64,000 nt of DNA from Thiorhodococcus minor (lineage in GTDB: Bacteria > Pseudomonadota > Gammaproteobacteria > Chromatiales > Chromatiaceae), in contig NZ_JAAIJQ010000001.1 in NCBI RefSeq assembly GCF_010820565.1, forward strand, positions 62,001 through 126,000. The letters run 5' to 3'. The notes below the pieces were generated by a model that was given only the letters and a program-made list of their open reading frames with translations, made no database searches and was not told the origin of the DNA. This document shows, piece by piece, positions 1-7,678 of this stretch (position 1 is its first letter; each line of letters begins with the position of its first letter). A program made the translations under genes and the position numbers.

Positions 1-2
1 GG

Positions 3-602
3 GTGCAGATGGTGCAATCCGGCGATCAGGTCTTTTTCGTCTCGGCCAACGGGCGCTATGCCTTCCTGGGGCTGGGCTTCGATCTGTGGCACGGGACGCG
101 GCTGACCTCGCTCGCCGAGGCCGACCGACTGATGCAGCGCATCGACCGCTCGCGCCTGAAGCTCGCCGGCGAGGATCTGGGCGCGCTCGATCTGGGGACA
201 GGCGACGGTGAGGTGCTGGTGTTCGTCGACCCGCGCTGTCCACAGTGTGCGGCGCTGCTCGATCGCATCCGGGCGCTGTCGGAAGTCGTGCTCAAGACCT
301 ATCGGTTTCGATTGATCCCGCTGCCGGTCTTGAGCCAGGCCTCTCAGCGCGAGGTCCTGGCGCTGAACTGTCTGGCCGAGACCGATCAGCCGGGCGCAAT
401 CGCGGCCCTGTTGGAGCACCGGACCGACGTACTCTCACCCGCGACTGGACGTTGTGGTCAGGGGCCGATCCAGCGCGCCTTGGTGACGGCCCATCTGCTC
501 GGCATCGAGCGGGTTCCCTTCCTGATCGCCCCGGACGGGCGTCTGCAATCCGGGGCGCCGGCCGATCTGAGCGCCTGGCTTGCGGGCGAGGAGGGCGCAT
601 GA
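3..602 (+). CDS. DsbC/DsbG-like disulfide isomerase of the conjugation system (5' end outside window)
   Basis: The visible 199 residues begin inside the N-terminal DsbC-like dimerisation region (about 5-50) and continue into a thioredoxin fold. The active site is CPQC at residues 79-82, preceded by a hydrophobic strand, and a probable cis-Pro loop (RVPF) lies near the C-terminus. Periplasmic DsbC-type proteins are encoded in F-type transfer operons, where they shuffle disulfides in Cys-rich partners such as TraU and TraN, both present downstream. The frame is open to the left edge, so the signal peptide and true start are not visible. The stop overlaps the traV start (ATGA), indicating translational coupling. 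Confidence 0.8.
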   Translation: MQMVQSGDQVFFVSANGRYAFLGLGFDLWHGTRLTSLAEADRLMQRIDRSRLKLAGEDLGALDLGTGDGEVLVFVDPRCPQCAALLDRIRALSEVVLKTYRFRLIPLPVLSQASQREVLALNCLAETDQPGAIAALLEHRTDVLSPATGRCGQGPIQRALVTAHLLGIERVPFLIAPDGRLQSGAPADLSAWLAGEEGA

Positions 603-1324
603 GCCGCTCATCCGCGCCATCATTGTCCCTCCTGATCACCGCGCTGCTTGCGACCGGCGCGACCAGCGGCTGCGGCTCCCTTGCGCTGGGCAAGGGCACC
701 TTCAGCTGTGCGGGGCATCCGAGTCACCCGATGTGTCTGCCGACCTCCAAGGTCTATGCACTGACCGAATCGAGCGCGCCGCTCCAGGCCGTTGATGAGG
801 CGCCAGAGCCCGATGCGCACATCGGTTTCCGCGCAGAGACCGAGACGGTCGCGGAGGCTGAGCCGACCGCGTTGGAGCTGTTCACCGGCGCGGCGACGCC
901 TGAGCCGCGCCCGCGCTTCAAGCGCAAGACGTCGGCGCCTGAGCCCGATCTGCAGCCACCGCCGCGCTTGCCCGATGGCCTGGAGCCGTTTCCCGGCATT
1001 GCGGACGAAGACCTGCTGCTGCCGCGCTCCACCGACCCGCTGCCGCTGCGTCTGCCTGCCCAAGTCATGCGCCTCTGGCTCGCGCCCTGGGAGGATGACC
1101 GCGGCGACCTACACGCCAGCGGCTACGTCTTCACCGAGATCGCCCCGCGCACCTGGACTCTGGCCGAGGGGCCGAGTCGCTTCTCCAACGCCGTGCTCCG
1201 ACCCCTGCAGGTCGCCGAGCGCCGCGCCCAGCCAGGCGAACAAGCGACCAGGCGCTCAGCGCCGTCTGCCGGTCTCACTGACCGGATTCCGAACGCCACC
1301 CCGACCCCAAGGAGTCAACCATGA
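599..1324 (+). CDS. traV: TraV, type IV secretion outer-membrane lipoprotein
   Basis: This is a 241-residue protein with an N-terminal hydrophobic leader and a candidate lipobox ending at Cys25 (TSGC, an imperfect match at -3). It is followed by the TraV hallmark of two Cys in a short segment (GTFSCAG...MCLPTSKVY, about residues 32-55). The middle is rich in Pro, Glu and Arg, typical of the flexible TraV region that contacts TraB and TraK in the outer-membrane core complex. The ATG at 599 overlaps the upstream stop and the TGA overlaps the traA ATG. A much longer open frame runs upstream but would sit inside the DsbC-like gene, so 599 was chosen. Confidence 0.85.
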   Translation: MSRSSAPSLSLLITALLATGATSGCGSLALGKGTFSCAGHPSHPMCLPTSKVYALTESSAPLQAVDEAPEPDAHIGFRAETETVAEAEPTALELFTGAATPEPRPRFKRKTSAPEPDLQPPPRLPDGLEPFPGIADEDLLLPRSTDPLPLRLPAQVMRLWLAPWEDDRGDLHASGYVFTEIAPRTWTLAEGPSRFSNAVLRPLQVAERRAQPGEQATRRSAPSAGLTDRIPNATPTPRSQP

Positions 1325-1650
1325 CACGCACCACCACCAAGACCGCCGGCTGGATCCTCATCCTCGGCACTGCCCTCCTGCCGCTGCTCGCCGTGGCGGG
1401 CACTGGGGGCAGCCTCGAGGGCAGCGAGTTCGAGGAGATCTACACCCTGCTGCAGGGCTGGATGACCGGCTTCCTCGGCAAGGTCATCGCCATCGCCTTC
1501 ATCCTCGTCGGCCTGGTCGCCGGCGTCATGCGCCAGTCGATCATGGGCTTCGTGGTTGGCGTGGCGGCGGGTGTCGGCATGCTGGTCGCCCCCGGCGTCA
1601 TCGACAACATGTATGGCGCGACCCTGCCGCTGGTGGTGGCCGTGCCCTGA
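1321..1650 (+). CDS. traA: TraA-type conjugative pilin precursor
   Basis: This 109-residue protein has a long leader ending in a signal-peptidase-like AVA motif at residues 24-26. After it come a short polar segment and two hydrophobic helices (about 44-66 and 74-92) with small residues, as in F-type pilins. It sits directly after traV with a 4-base overlap. The product would be inserted in the inner membrane and assembled into the conjugative pilus. It is short and of low complexity, so assignment rests on architecture and position rather than a unique motif. Confidence 0.8.
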   Translation: MTRTTTKTAGWILILGTALLPLLAVAGTGGSLEGSEFEEIYTLLQGWMTGFLGKVIAIAFILVGLVAGVMRQSIMGFVVGVAAGVGMLVAPGVIDNMYGATLPLVVAVP

Positions 1651-1770
1651 TCACCTTTTGCGCGTTGCACGTTCCTGTGCCCATGCGTTGACCAGCCTCC
1701 CCGGCTGAGTCCGGGCCGGCAACGGCCCATCCTCTTCTGATCGTCGCCCCTTCACCGCGATCGGGCGACG

Positions 1771-2115
1771 ATGCGAGTCGCTTCCATGACGCATCGATTC
1801 GATTTCAGGTTTCACCTGCAAGCCCAGAACGGCCAGCGGCGGCACTATCTGTCGGTCCCCAGGGGCGTGTTCCAATCCTTCATCCGCTTGCCGGTGCAGG
1901 CGCGCGATGCAACGCTTGAGCGCGCCTTGGCCTCGGTTCAGGGACGCGCACGCGTGCTGGTCTGCGACGCCAACCGCGTCCTGCTCAATCCCTGTCATCC
2001 GGCGCGGGCGCGTGAGCTGATTCGGCGCGGGCGCGGGCGCTTGGTGTCCGTGCAGCCGCCCGTGCTGCAGCTGCATCGCGCTGTGGCGAACCATCAGGCG
2101 GAGGAATTGGGATGA
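1771..2115 (+). CDS. small hypothetical protein upstream of traC
   Basis: This 114-residue basic protein (many Arg/His) has no membrane segment or signal peptide, and I do not recognise the family. It overlaps the traC start by four bases (ATGA), so it is probably a translated member of the transfer operon. An alternative ATG lies at 1786, and neither start has a strong Shine-Dalgarno sequence. Bases 1651-1770 between traA and this gene show no convincing gene. Confidence 0.6.
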   Translation: MRVASMTHRFDFRFHLQAQNGQRRHYLSVPRGVFQSFIRLPVQARDATLERALASVQGRARVLVCDANRVLLNPCHPARARELIRRGRGRLVSVQPPVLQLHRAVANHQAEELG

Positions 2116-4508
2116 GTGAGCGCCACTTCCGGGGCGAGCGCGCCTCACAGCTCTTTCCAGTCCTGGCCTGTGAGCCCGAGCAGGGGATCTTCCTCCTGGA
2201 CGATCAGAGCCTCGGCTTCGCCTGGCGCTGCGAGCCCATGGCCGGTGCCGACCCGGGCCAGGCCGACCGGCTCACCGCCTTCGTCAATCAGGAATGGCCG
2301 AAGGACACCCTGATCCAGGTGATACTCTGGGCCTCGCCCGATATCGCTGGACCGCTGGCGGTGATGAATGCCTTGCGCACGGACCTGCGCCAACCGCTGC
2401 TGCGACAAGCGACGGCCGAGCGCGCCGCCTTCTTGGAGACGGGCGTCACCACACCGCTGCTACGCCAGTCCGAGACCCGCGTGCGTGATGTTCAGGTGCT
2501 GGTGACCGTGAAGATCCCCTTGGCCGGTGCCTTGCCCACCACCCACGAGCATCAGGCCGCCGTCGATCTGCGTGCGAGCACCGAGCAGGTGCTGACGACC
2601 GTGGGCTTGCAGCCACGCGCCCTGAGCGCGGCTGACCAAGTGCGCCTCATGAATACCCTGCTCAACTGGGGCGCCGAGGCGACCTGGCGCGAGCGGGTGC
2701 GCCCCGAGGCCGATCCGAGCCGCATCCTCCGCGAGCAGGTCCTCGATACCGACCAGGCGATCGAGGTCGACAGCCGGGGCCTGACGATCGGTGATTGCCG
2801 CATCCAGACCCTGTCGGTGAAACGCTATCCGGATCGGCTGCCCTTTGGGCTGGCCGGGCGCTATCTGAGCGATCCCTTCTCGGGGACGCGCGGCATTCCG
2901 CACAACCTGCTGGTCTGTCTGAATCTGCACTTCCCCGAGCCCGAGGCAACCCGCGCGGTGCTCCAGGCACAGAGCCAGTGGGCGACCAAGATGGCGGCGG
3001 GGCCGGTCGCCATGTATCTGCCGCGTCTGGGCGAGCGGGCACGGGGCTTTCGGGTGCTGTTCGAGCGCCTGGATGCCGGGGACCGGCCGGTGCGGGCCTA
3101 TCTGGGGCTGGTGTTGTTCTCCCATCGCGATGAGGCAACGGCCGCCGCGTCCAATCTGCGCACCTACTGGCGGGAGCTGGGCTTTCAGGTGGTGAGCGAC
3201 CGCTTCTTCACGCTGCCCCTCTTTCTCAACTGTCTGCCCTTCGGCGCCGATCGCGGCGCCATCCGCGACCTGCAGCGCTACCGCACCCTGTCGGCGACCC
3301 ACGCGGTCAATCTGATGCCGGTGCATGGGGACTGGAAAGGGACCGGCACCCCGGTCTTCAACCTCATCAGCCGGGGCGGGCAGCTGATGAACCTGTCGCT
3401 CTTCGACTCGGCCTCCAACTACAACGCCTGCATCGCCGCCCAATCGGGCTCGGGTAAATCCTTCCTGACCAACGAGCTGATTTCCACCACGCTGTCGGTG
3501 GGCGGGCGTTGCTGGGTGATCGATGTCGGCCGCTCCTACGAGAAGCTCTGCGAGGCGCTGGAGGGGCAGTTCCTGGCCTTCACCCGCGACTCGACGATCT
3601 GTCTCAATCCCTTCCAGCTGGTGCGCCACTGGGACGAGGAGGCGGACATGATCGCGACGCTGCTCGCGACCATGCTCGCGCCCTCGGAACCCTTGGGGGA
3701 TTACCGGCTTTCCGGGCTCAAACGCATCCTCAAGCAGGTCTGGGATGCGCTGGGGGCGGCGATGACCATCGACGCGGTCGCCGAGGCCCTGGCGGCCGAG
3801 ACGGATGATCGGGTGCGGGATCTGAGCACCCAGCTCTATCCCTTCACCACCCAGGGCGAGTATGGACGCTTCTTCAACGGACCCAACAGCATTGCGTTTT
3901 CAGCCCCCTTTGTGGTCCTGGAACTCGAAGAGCTGAAGGGCCGCAAGCACCTCCAGCAGGTGGTGTTGCTGCAGCTGATCTATCAGATTCAGCAGGCGAT
4001 GTACCTTGGGGAGCGCGAGCAGCCGAAGCTTGTGATCATCGACGAGGCCTGGGATCTGCTCACCCAGGGCGATGTCGCCCGCTTCATCGAGACCGGCTAT
4101 CGGCGCTTTCGCAAGTACCGTGGCGCGGCGGTGACCGTCACCCAGTCGCTCAACGACCTCTACGCCAACCCGACCGGGCGCGCCATCGCCGAGAATTCGG
4201 CCCATACCTTCCTGCTCGCGCAGCCGGCGCAGGCCATCGATCAGCTGCGCGAGGCCAAGCGCCTGCCGCTGACCGAGGCGGGGGCGGAGCTGTTGAAGAC
4301 CGTCCATACCCAGCCCGGCGTCTATTCCGAGATCATGACCGTCTGCGACAGCGGAGCGGGCATTGGCCGTTTGGTCGTCGATCCTTTTCGTCAGTTGCTC
4401 TATTCGACCCATCCGCGCGATGTGGCGGCGCTCGATGCGCTGCGCCGGCAGGGGCTTTCGGTGAGCGAGGCGATTCTGCGGCTGCTGAAGGAGCGGGGGC
4501 ATGGCTGA
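2112..4508 (+). CDS. traC: TraC, F-type T4SS assembly ATPase (VirB4 family)
   Basis: This 798-residue protein matches the size of TraC. A Walker A motif (QSGSGKS) lies near residues 444-450 and a Walker B (VIIDEAWDLL) near 640. The C-terminal half carries the VirB4/TraC signature with Arg-rich and Gln-rich motifs (FRKYRGAAVTVTQSL). The N-terminal half is the TraC-specific domain. TraC energises pilus assembly at the inner membrane. It overlaps the upstream small gene and the downstream trbI-like gene by a few bases. Confidence 0.93.
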   Translation: MSERHFRGERASQLFPVLACEPEQGIFLLDDQSLGFAWRCEPMAGADPGQADRLTAFVNQEWPKDTLIQVILWASPDIAGPLAVMNALRTDLRQPLLRQATAERAAFLETGVTTPLLRQSETRVRDVQVLVTVKIPLAGALPTTHEHQAAVDLRASTEQVLTTVGLQPRALSAADQVRLMNTLLNWGAEATWRERVRPEADPSRILREQVLDTDQAIEVDSRGLTIGDCRIQTLSVKRYPDRLPFGLAGRYLSDPFSGTRGIPHNLLVCLNLHFPEPEATRAVLQAQSQWATKMAAGPVAMYLPRLGERARGFRVLFERLDAGDRPVRAYLGLVLFSHRDEATAAASNLRTYWRELGFQVVSDRFFTLPLFLNCLPFGADRGAIRDLQRYRTLSATHAVNLMPVHGDWKGTGTPVFNLISRGGQLMNLSLFDSASNYNACIAAQSGSGKSFLTNELISTTLSVGGRCWVIDVGRSYEKLCEALEGQFLAFTRDSTICLNPFQLVRHWDEEADMIATLLATMLAPSEPLGDYRLSGLKRILKQVWDALGAAMTIDAVAEALAAETDDRVRDLSTQLYPFTTQGEYGRFFNGPNSIAFSAPFVVLELEELKGRKHLQQVVLLQLIYQIQQAMYLGEREQPKLVIIDEAWDLLTQGDVARFIETGYRRFRKYRGAAVTVTQSLNDLYANPTGRAIAENSAHTFLLAQPAQAIDQLREAKRLPLTEAGAELLKTVHTQPGVYSEIMTVCDSGAGIGRLVVDPFRQLLYSTHPRDVAALDALRRQGLSVSEAILRLLKERGHG

Positions 4509-4860
4509 GATCCGCACGCCGCCGCGGCGCACCTGCAAACCAACACCAACCGGTTATGGCTGGCCGCCAAGCATGCTCGCGCTCCTTGTGTCGGTGGTTG
4601 TGACCGGCACCGGGCTGATCTGGATGCAGCGGGAACTGGACCGGTCACTCGCCGTGCGTCCGCCGATCGTGGTGCTCGACCTGTCCGCTGCCGCGCGCGA
4701 GACGGATCCGGCACGGCTGAAGACACTCTTGGACCACTATCGCACGACCGCCGAGCGGCTGGCTGGTCAGGGGCTCCTGGTCCTGGATCGTCAGGCGGTG
4801 CTGGCCGCCCCAAAGGGTCTGATCCTGACAGATCGGGAGGTGCGGCATGCAGCGGATTGA
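4501..4860 (+). CDS. TrbI-like F-type transfer protein
   Basis: This 119-residue protein has one N-terminal transmembrane segment (about residues 25-41) and a periplasmic region that starts with the PPIVVLDLS motif of F-type TrbI proteins, followed by an amphipathic helix and a short C-terminal strand. TrbI is an inner-membrane protein affecting pilus length or retraction in F. It lies between traC and the S26 peptidase, as in F and SXT-type operons, overlapping both neighbours. Confidence 0.75.
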   Translation: MAEIRTPPRRTCKPTPTGYGWPPSMLALLVSVVVTGTGLIWMQRELDRSLAVRPPIVVLDLSAAARETDPARLKTLLDHYRTTAERLAGQGLLVLDRQAVLAAPKGLILTDREVRHAAD

Positions 4861-5419
4861 GCCGCTCGCCCAACGACAGCGCGGGCTCTTCGGGAAGCGA
4901 GCTTCACGTCTATTGATCCGGCGACGCTCGCGACGCTTCCTCTGGCTGTCGACTGTCCTGCTGCTTGTGCTGGTGGCCATCGCGTTCTATGGGAGCACAC
5001 GCTACCGCCTCGGCATCGACACCCAGGCGCGGGTGAGTTTGGCCCCGCATCGCGTCTTCCTGGTCGACACCTGGCAGGGGCCGGAGGACATCACCCAAGG
5101 CGATTTGGTCGCCTTTCGCGCTCAAGGACTCGCGCCCTGGTTCCGGGACGGCCAACTGCTGATCAAACATGCGGCGGGAGTGCCGGGGGATTGGGTGACG
5201 GTCGATCCCCAGCACACCTGGATCAATGGGATGCGGATGGCCGACGGACTGGCCCTGGCGGCGACCCTGAAGCGGGATCCGGCGACCTTTCTGCGCCACG
5301 AGCGGGTGCCGGTCGAGCATTTCTGGATGCTCGGCGAGACGGCGGACAGCTTCGACTCGCGCTACTGGGGGTTTCTGCCGCAGGCGCAGGTCGTGGGAAA
5401 GGCGTATGCGTTGTTCTGA
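4847..5419 (+). CDS. S26-family conjugation signal peptidase (TrhF/TraF type)
   Basis: This 190-residue protein has an N-terminal basic stretch and one transmembrane helix (about 33-49). The S26 pattern follows: an SxxP box (SLAP, supplying the candidate nucleophile Ser), the IKHAAGVPGD box with the general-base Lys, and the terminal DSRYWGFLP box. Such peptidases process pilin or other transfer proteins in SXT/IncA/C-type systems. The usual SMxP is SLAP here, a conservative variation. It overlaps trbI and traW. Confidence 0.82.
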   Translation: MQRIEPLAQRQRGLFGKRASRLLIRRRSRRFLWLSTVLLLVLVAIAFYGSTRYRLGIDTQARVSLAPHRVFLVDTWQGPEDITQGDLVAFRAQGLAPWFRDGQLLIKHAAGVPGDWVTVDPQHTWINGMRMADGLALAATLKRDPATFLRHERVPVEHFWMLGETADSFDSRYWGFLPQAQVVGKAYALF

Positions 5420-6617
5420 GTGCTGGCTGGCGACATCGGTGCTGGGACTCGTCGTCGGCAGCGGTGCAGTGACGTTCGCGTTGGCTCAGTCCGCGCTGCC
5501 TGAGACCAGACTTCGGGATGAGACGGTGCGCATCCAGGAGCAGGCGCTGACTGCGCCGCGCCCGGCGTGGCTGACGAACCAGAAGGGGACGATCGAGGAT
5601 TGGTCGCGACGGTTGGGCAATCTGGAGCCCGGCGCTCCGTCGTGGGGTATGCCTCTGGCCGCCGATGCAACGCCGACGGGGCAGAGCGACCGTGGGCTGA
5701 CGCTCACCATTCTGGCGTCCCGTGCCCTGGGCGAGGCGCAACTGCGCGAGCTGTTCGCGCAGGCGTCCGGACGGCCCGAGGTGCGGGTGGTCTTTCGGGG
5801 CGTGGCACCCCGCGAATCGCTGGGTGCCTTCATACGCCAGATCCACGGGCTCTTGCGTGAAGCGAGCAACGACATGGATAGCGACGCACTTCCCCGCATC
5901 GAGATCGACCCACGTCCCTTTCAGACTCCGTTGGTTGAAGTCGCTCCGACCCTGATCGCCACCGATGGGGCCGGGAAAGAGGTCGCCCGCGTCAGCGGCA
6001 TCAGCCGTCCGGACTGGATCCTTGAGCAGGTGGGGCAGGGCCGGCGGGGCGATCTGGGCGTACGCGGACCCACCGTCGCCGTCAGCGAGCCCGACCTGAT
6101 TGCAGAGCTGCAAGGGCGTCTGGCGGGCATCGACTGGGGCGCCCGGCGTGAGGCGGCACTGGCGCGCTATTGGGAGCGGGCGGCCTTTGCCGAGCTGCCG
6201 GTGGCGGATAAGGCACGTGAGCGACGGCTGGACCTGACGCTCGTGGCTCAGACCGATGCGGCCCTCCCGAACGGGACCACCCTGATCCGCGCTGGCGAGC
6301 GTGTCGATCCGCTTGCCGTCATGCCTTTCCGTCAGCGCCTCTTCATCTTTGACGCCACCGACCCACGTCAAGTGGCCGAGGTCGCGCGACGCGGAGCGGC
6401 GAGTCGTGCCGAGGGACGGCTGCCGCTCTATCTGGCGACACGGTTGGATCGCGAGGCGGGGTGGGGTGGCTACCGTGATGTCCAGACGGCCTTGCAGGAT
6501 CCGCTCTACCTGCTGACCCCCGACGTCCGGCGCCGCTTCCAGATCGAGCGAGTGCCCGCCATGGTCGAGTCGCATGACGGCATCTTGGTGGTGGCCGAAT
6601 GGCCGCCGGAGGGCTGA
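5406..6617 (+). CDS. traW: TrbC-TraW fusion, periplasmic pilus assembly protein
   Basis: This 403-residue protein has a hydrophobic N-terminal leader. Residues about 95-215 match F-type TrbC: a thioredoxin-like segment with VVFRGVAPRESL, then IEIDPRPFQ and VEVAPTLI. Residues 225-395 match TraW, with RAGERVDPLAVMPFRQRLFIFD and DPRQV. TrbC and TraW are separate interacting proteins in F and are fused in SXT/IncA/C-type elements, which supports the relationship of this element. Its ATG overlaps the peptidase gene by 14 bases. Confidence 0.88.
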   Translation: MRCSECWLATSVLGLVVGSGAVTFALAQSALPETRLRDETVRIQEQALTAPRPAWLTNQKGTIEDWSRRLGNLEPGAPSWGMPLAADATPTGQSDRGLTLTILASRALGEAQLRELFAQASGRPEVRVVFRGVAPRESLGAFIRQIHGLLREASNDMDSDALPRIEIDPRPFQTPLVEVAPTLIATDGAGKEVARVSGISRPDWILEQVGQGRRGDLGVRGPTVAVSEPDLIAELQGRLAGIDWGARREAALARYWERAAFAELPVADKARERRLDLTLVAQTDAALPNGTTLIRAGERVDPLAVMPFRQRLFIFDATDPRQVAEVARRGAASRAEGRLPLYLATRLDREAGWGGYRDVQTALQDPLYLLTPDVRRRFQIERVPAMVESHDGILVVAEWPPEG

Positions 6618-6619
6618 GC

Positions 6620-7678
6620 ATGCGCAGAATGCTGAGCTGCCGCTTCCTTCAGGCCGCCGTGCTGGTGGGTTTACTGCTCGCGCTGGCCCTGACCGTGCGC
6701 GCCCAGGCGGCGGCCACGACGGGTCTGGGCAACGCCGTCTGCCCCGACGCTGAGCTGCTCGGACCCAAGCTCATCACCGACATCTGCTGGAGCTGTCTCT
6801 TTCCGCTACGGATCGCTGGTGCGCCGATCGGGGGAGGATCCGTGCCGAGCGGTGCCAGCGACCAGGCGCTGTGCGCCTGTCCCGATCCGGCCGGGCTGCC
6901 GAGTCCAGGTGTCGTGATCGGGATGTGGGAGCCGGCGCGCATCGTCGAGCTGGTCCGTGTTCCTGGCTGTATGCCCTCGCTCGGCGGTGCCCGGCTCGAT
7001 CTGGGTGCCTTTCGCACCCTGGGCACGCCGGGGCAGGCCGAGTACGACGGCTCGGACAAGGCCTTCTACAACTATCACTACTACGCCTTCCCGGTCCTGG
7101 TGATGCTCGATCTGTTCTTCCCGGACCGCTGCAACGTCGATCACTTGACCGACTTCGACGTGCTCTATCTCTCCGAGCTGGATCCGACCTGGAACAACGA
7201 CGAGCTGGCCTTCTTCACCAATCCGGAGGCGGCCTTCGTGGCCAACCCCATCGCCCAAGCGGCCTGTCTGGTCGATGCCGCCTCCGCGACCACGGTGCAG
7301 AAGCCCTTGGACGAGCTCTTCTGGTGCGCCGGTGCCTGGGGCGGGCTCTATCCCTTCACCGGGCGCATCCCGACGCTCAACGGCCGCCCCTCGGAGATGA
7401 GTCTGGCGAGTGCCCGGGTGCTCGCCGCCCTGCATCGGCGGGGACTGGCGCGTCAGACCGTCGGGGATGAAGCCCTCTGCGAGGCGCCCTTCGCACTGAT
7501 GCTGCCCAAGGCCCAGTACCGACTGTCCCAGTTCTATCCGCTCCCTGAGGCCAATTCCAACCACGTCATCGGCGAGAGCGAGCTGCGCTGGGGCATGTGG
7601 CGCAACATTCCTGGGGTCGGCGAGGACCACCTCTATCTGATCTGGCGCTGGCATGACTGCTGCCTTAGCTGGTTGTGA
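6620..7678 (+). CDS. traU: TraU, periplasmic DNA-transfer/pilus assembly protein
   Basis: The start at 6620 follows a good Shine-Dalgarno sequence (GGAGGG about 9 bases upstream), giving 352 residues. A signal peptide ends around VRAQA. The mature part is Cys-rich with the TraU signatures ICWSCLFPLRI, NYHYYAFPVLVMLDL and a terminal WRWHDCC. TraU is a periplasmic disulfide-rich protein required for DNA transfer, fitting the DsbC-like isomerase at the start of the operon. Its 3' end overlaps traN. Confidence 0.92.
   Translation: MRRMLSCRFLQAAVLVGLLLALALTVRAQAAATTGLGNAVCPDAELLGPKLITDICWSCLFPLRIAGAPIGGGSVPSGASDQALCACPDPAGLPSPGVVIGMWEPARIVELVRVPGCMPSLGGARLDLGAFRTLGTPGQAEYDGSDKAFYNYHYYAFPVLVMLDLFFPDRCNVDHLTDFDVLYLSELDPTWNNDELAFFTNPEAAFVANPIAQAACLVDAASATTVQKPLDELFWCAGAWGGLYPFTGRIPTLNGRPSEMSLASARVLAALHRRGLARQTVGDEALCEAPFALMLPKAQYRLSQFYPLPEANSNHVIGESELRWGMWRNIPGVGEDHLYLIWRWHDCCLSWL

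Noticed and set aside
2460-3629. 389-codon minus-strand open frame opposite traC
   Set aside because: It is a shadow of high-GC codon use in traC: no ribosome-binding site, no recognisable domain, and a fully convincing gene on the other strand.
5223-6575. 450-codon minus-strand open frame opposite traW
   Set aside because: The plus strand encodes the TrbC-TraW fusion with clear motifs, and the antisense frame has none.
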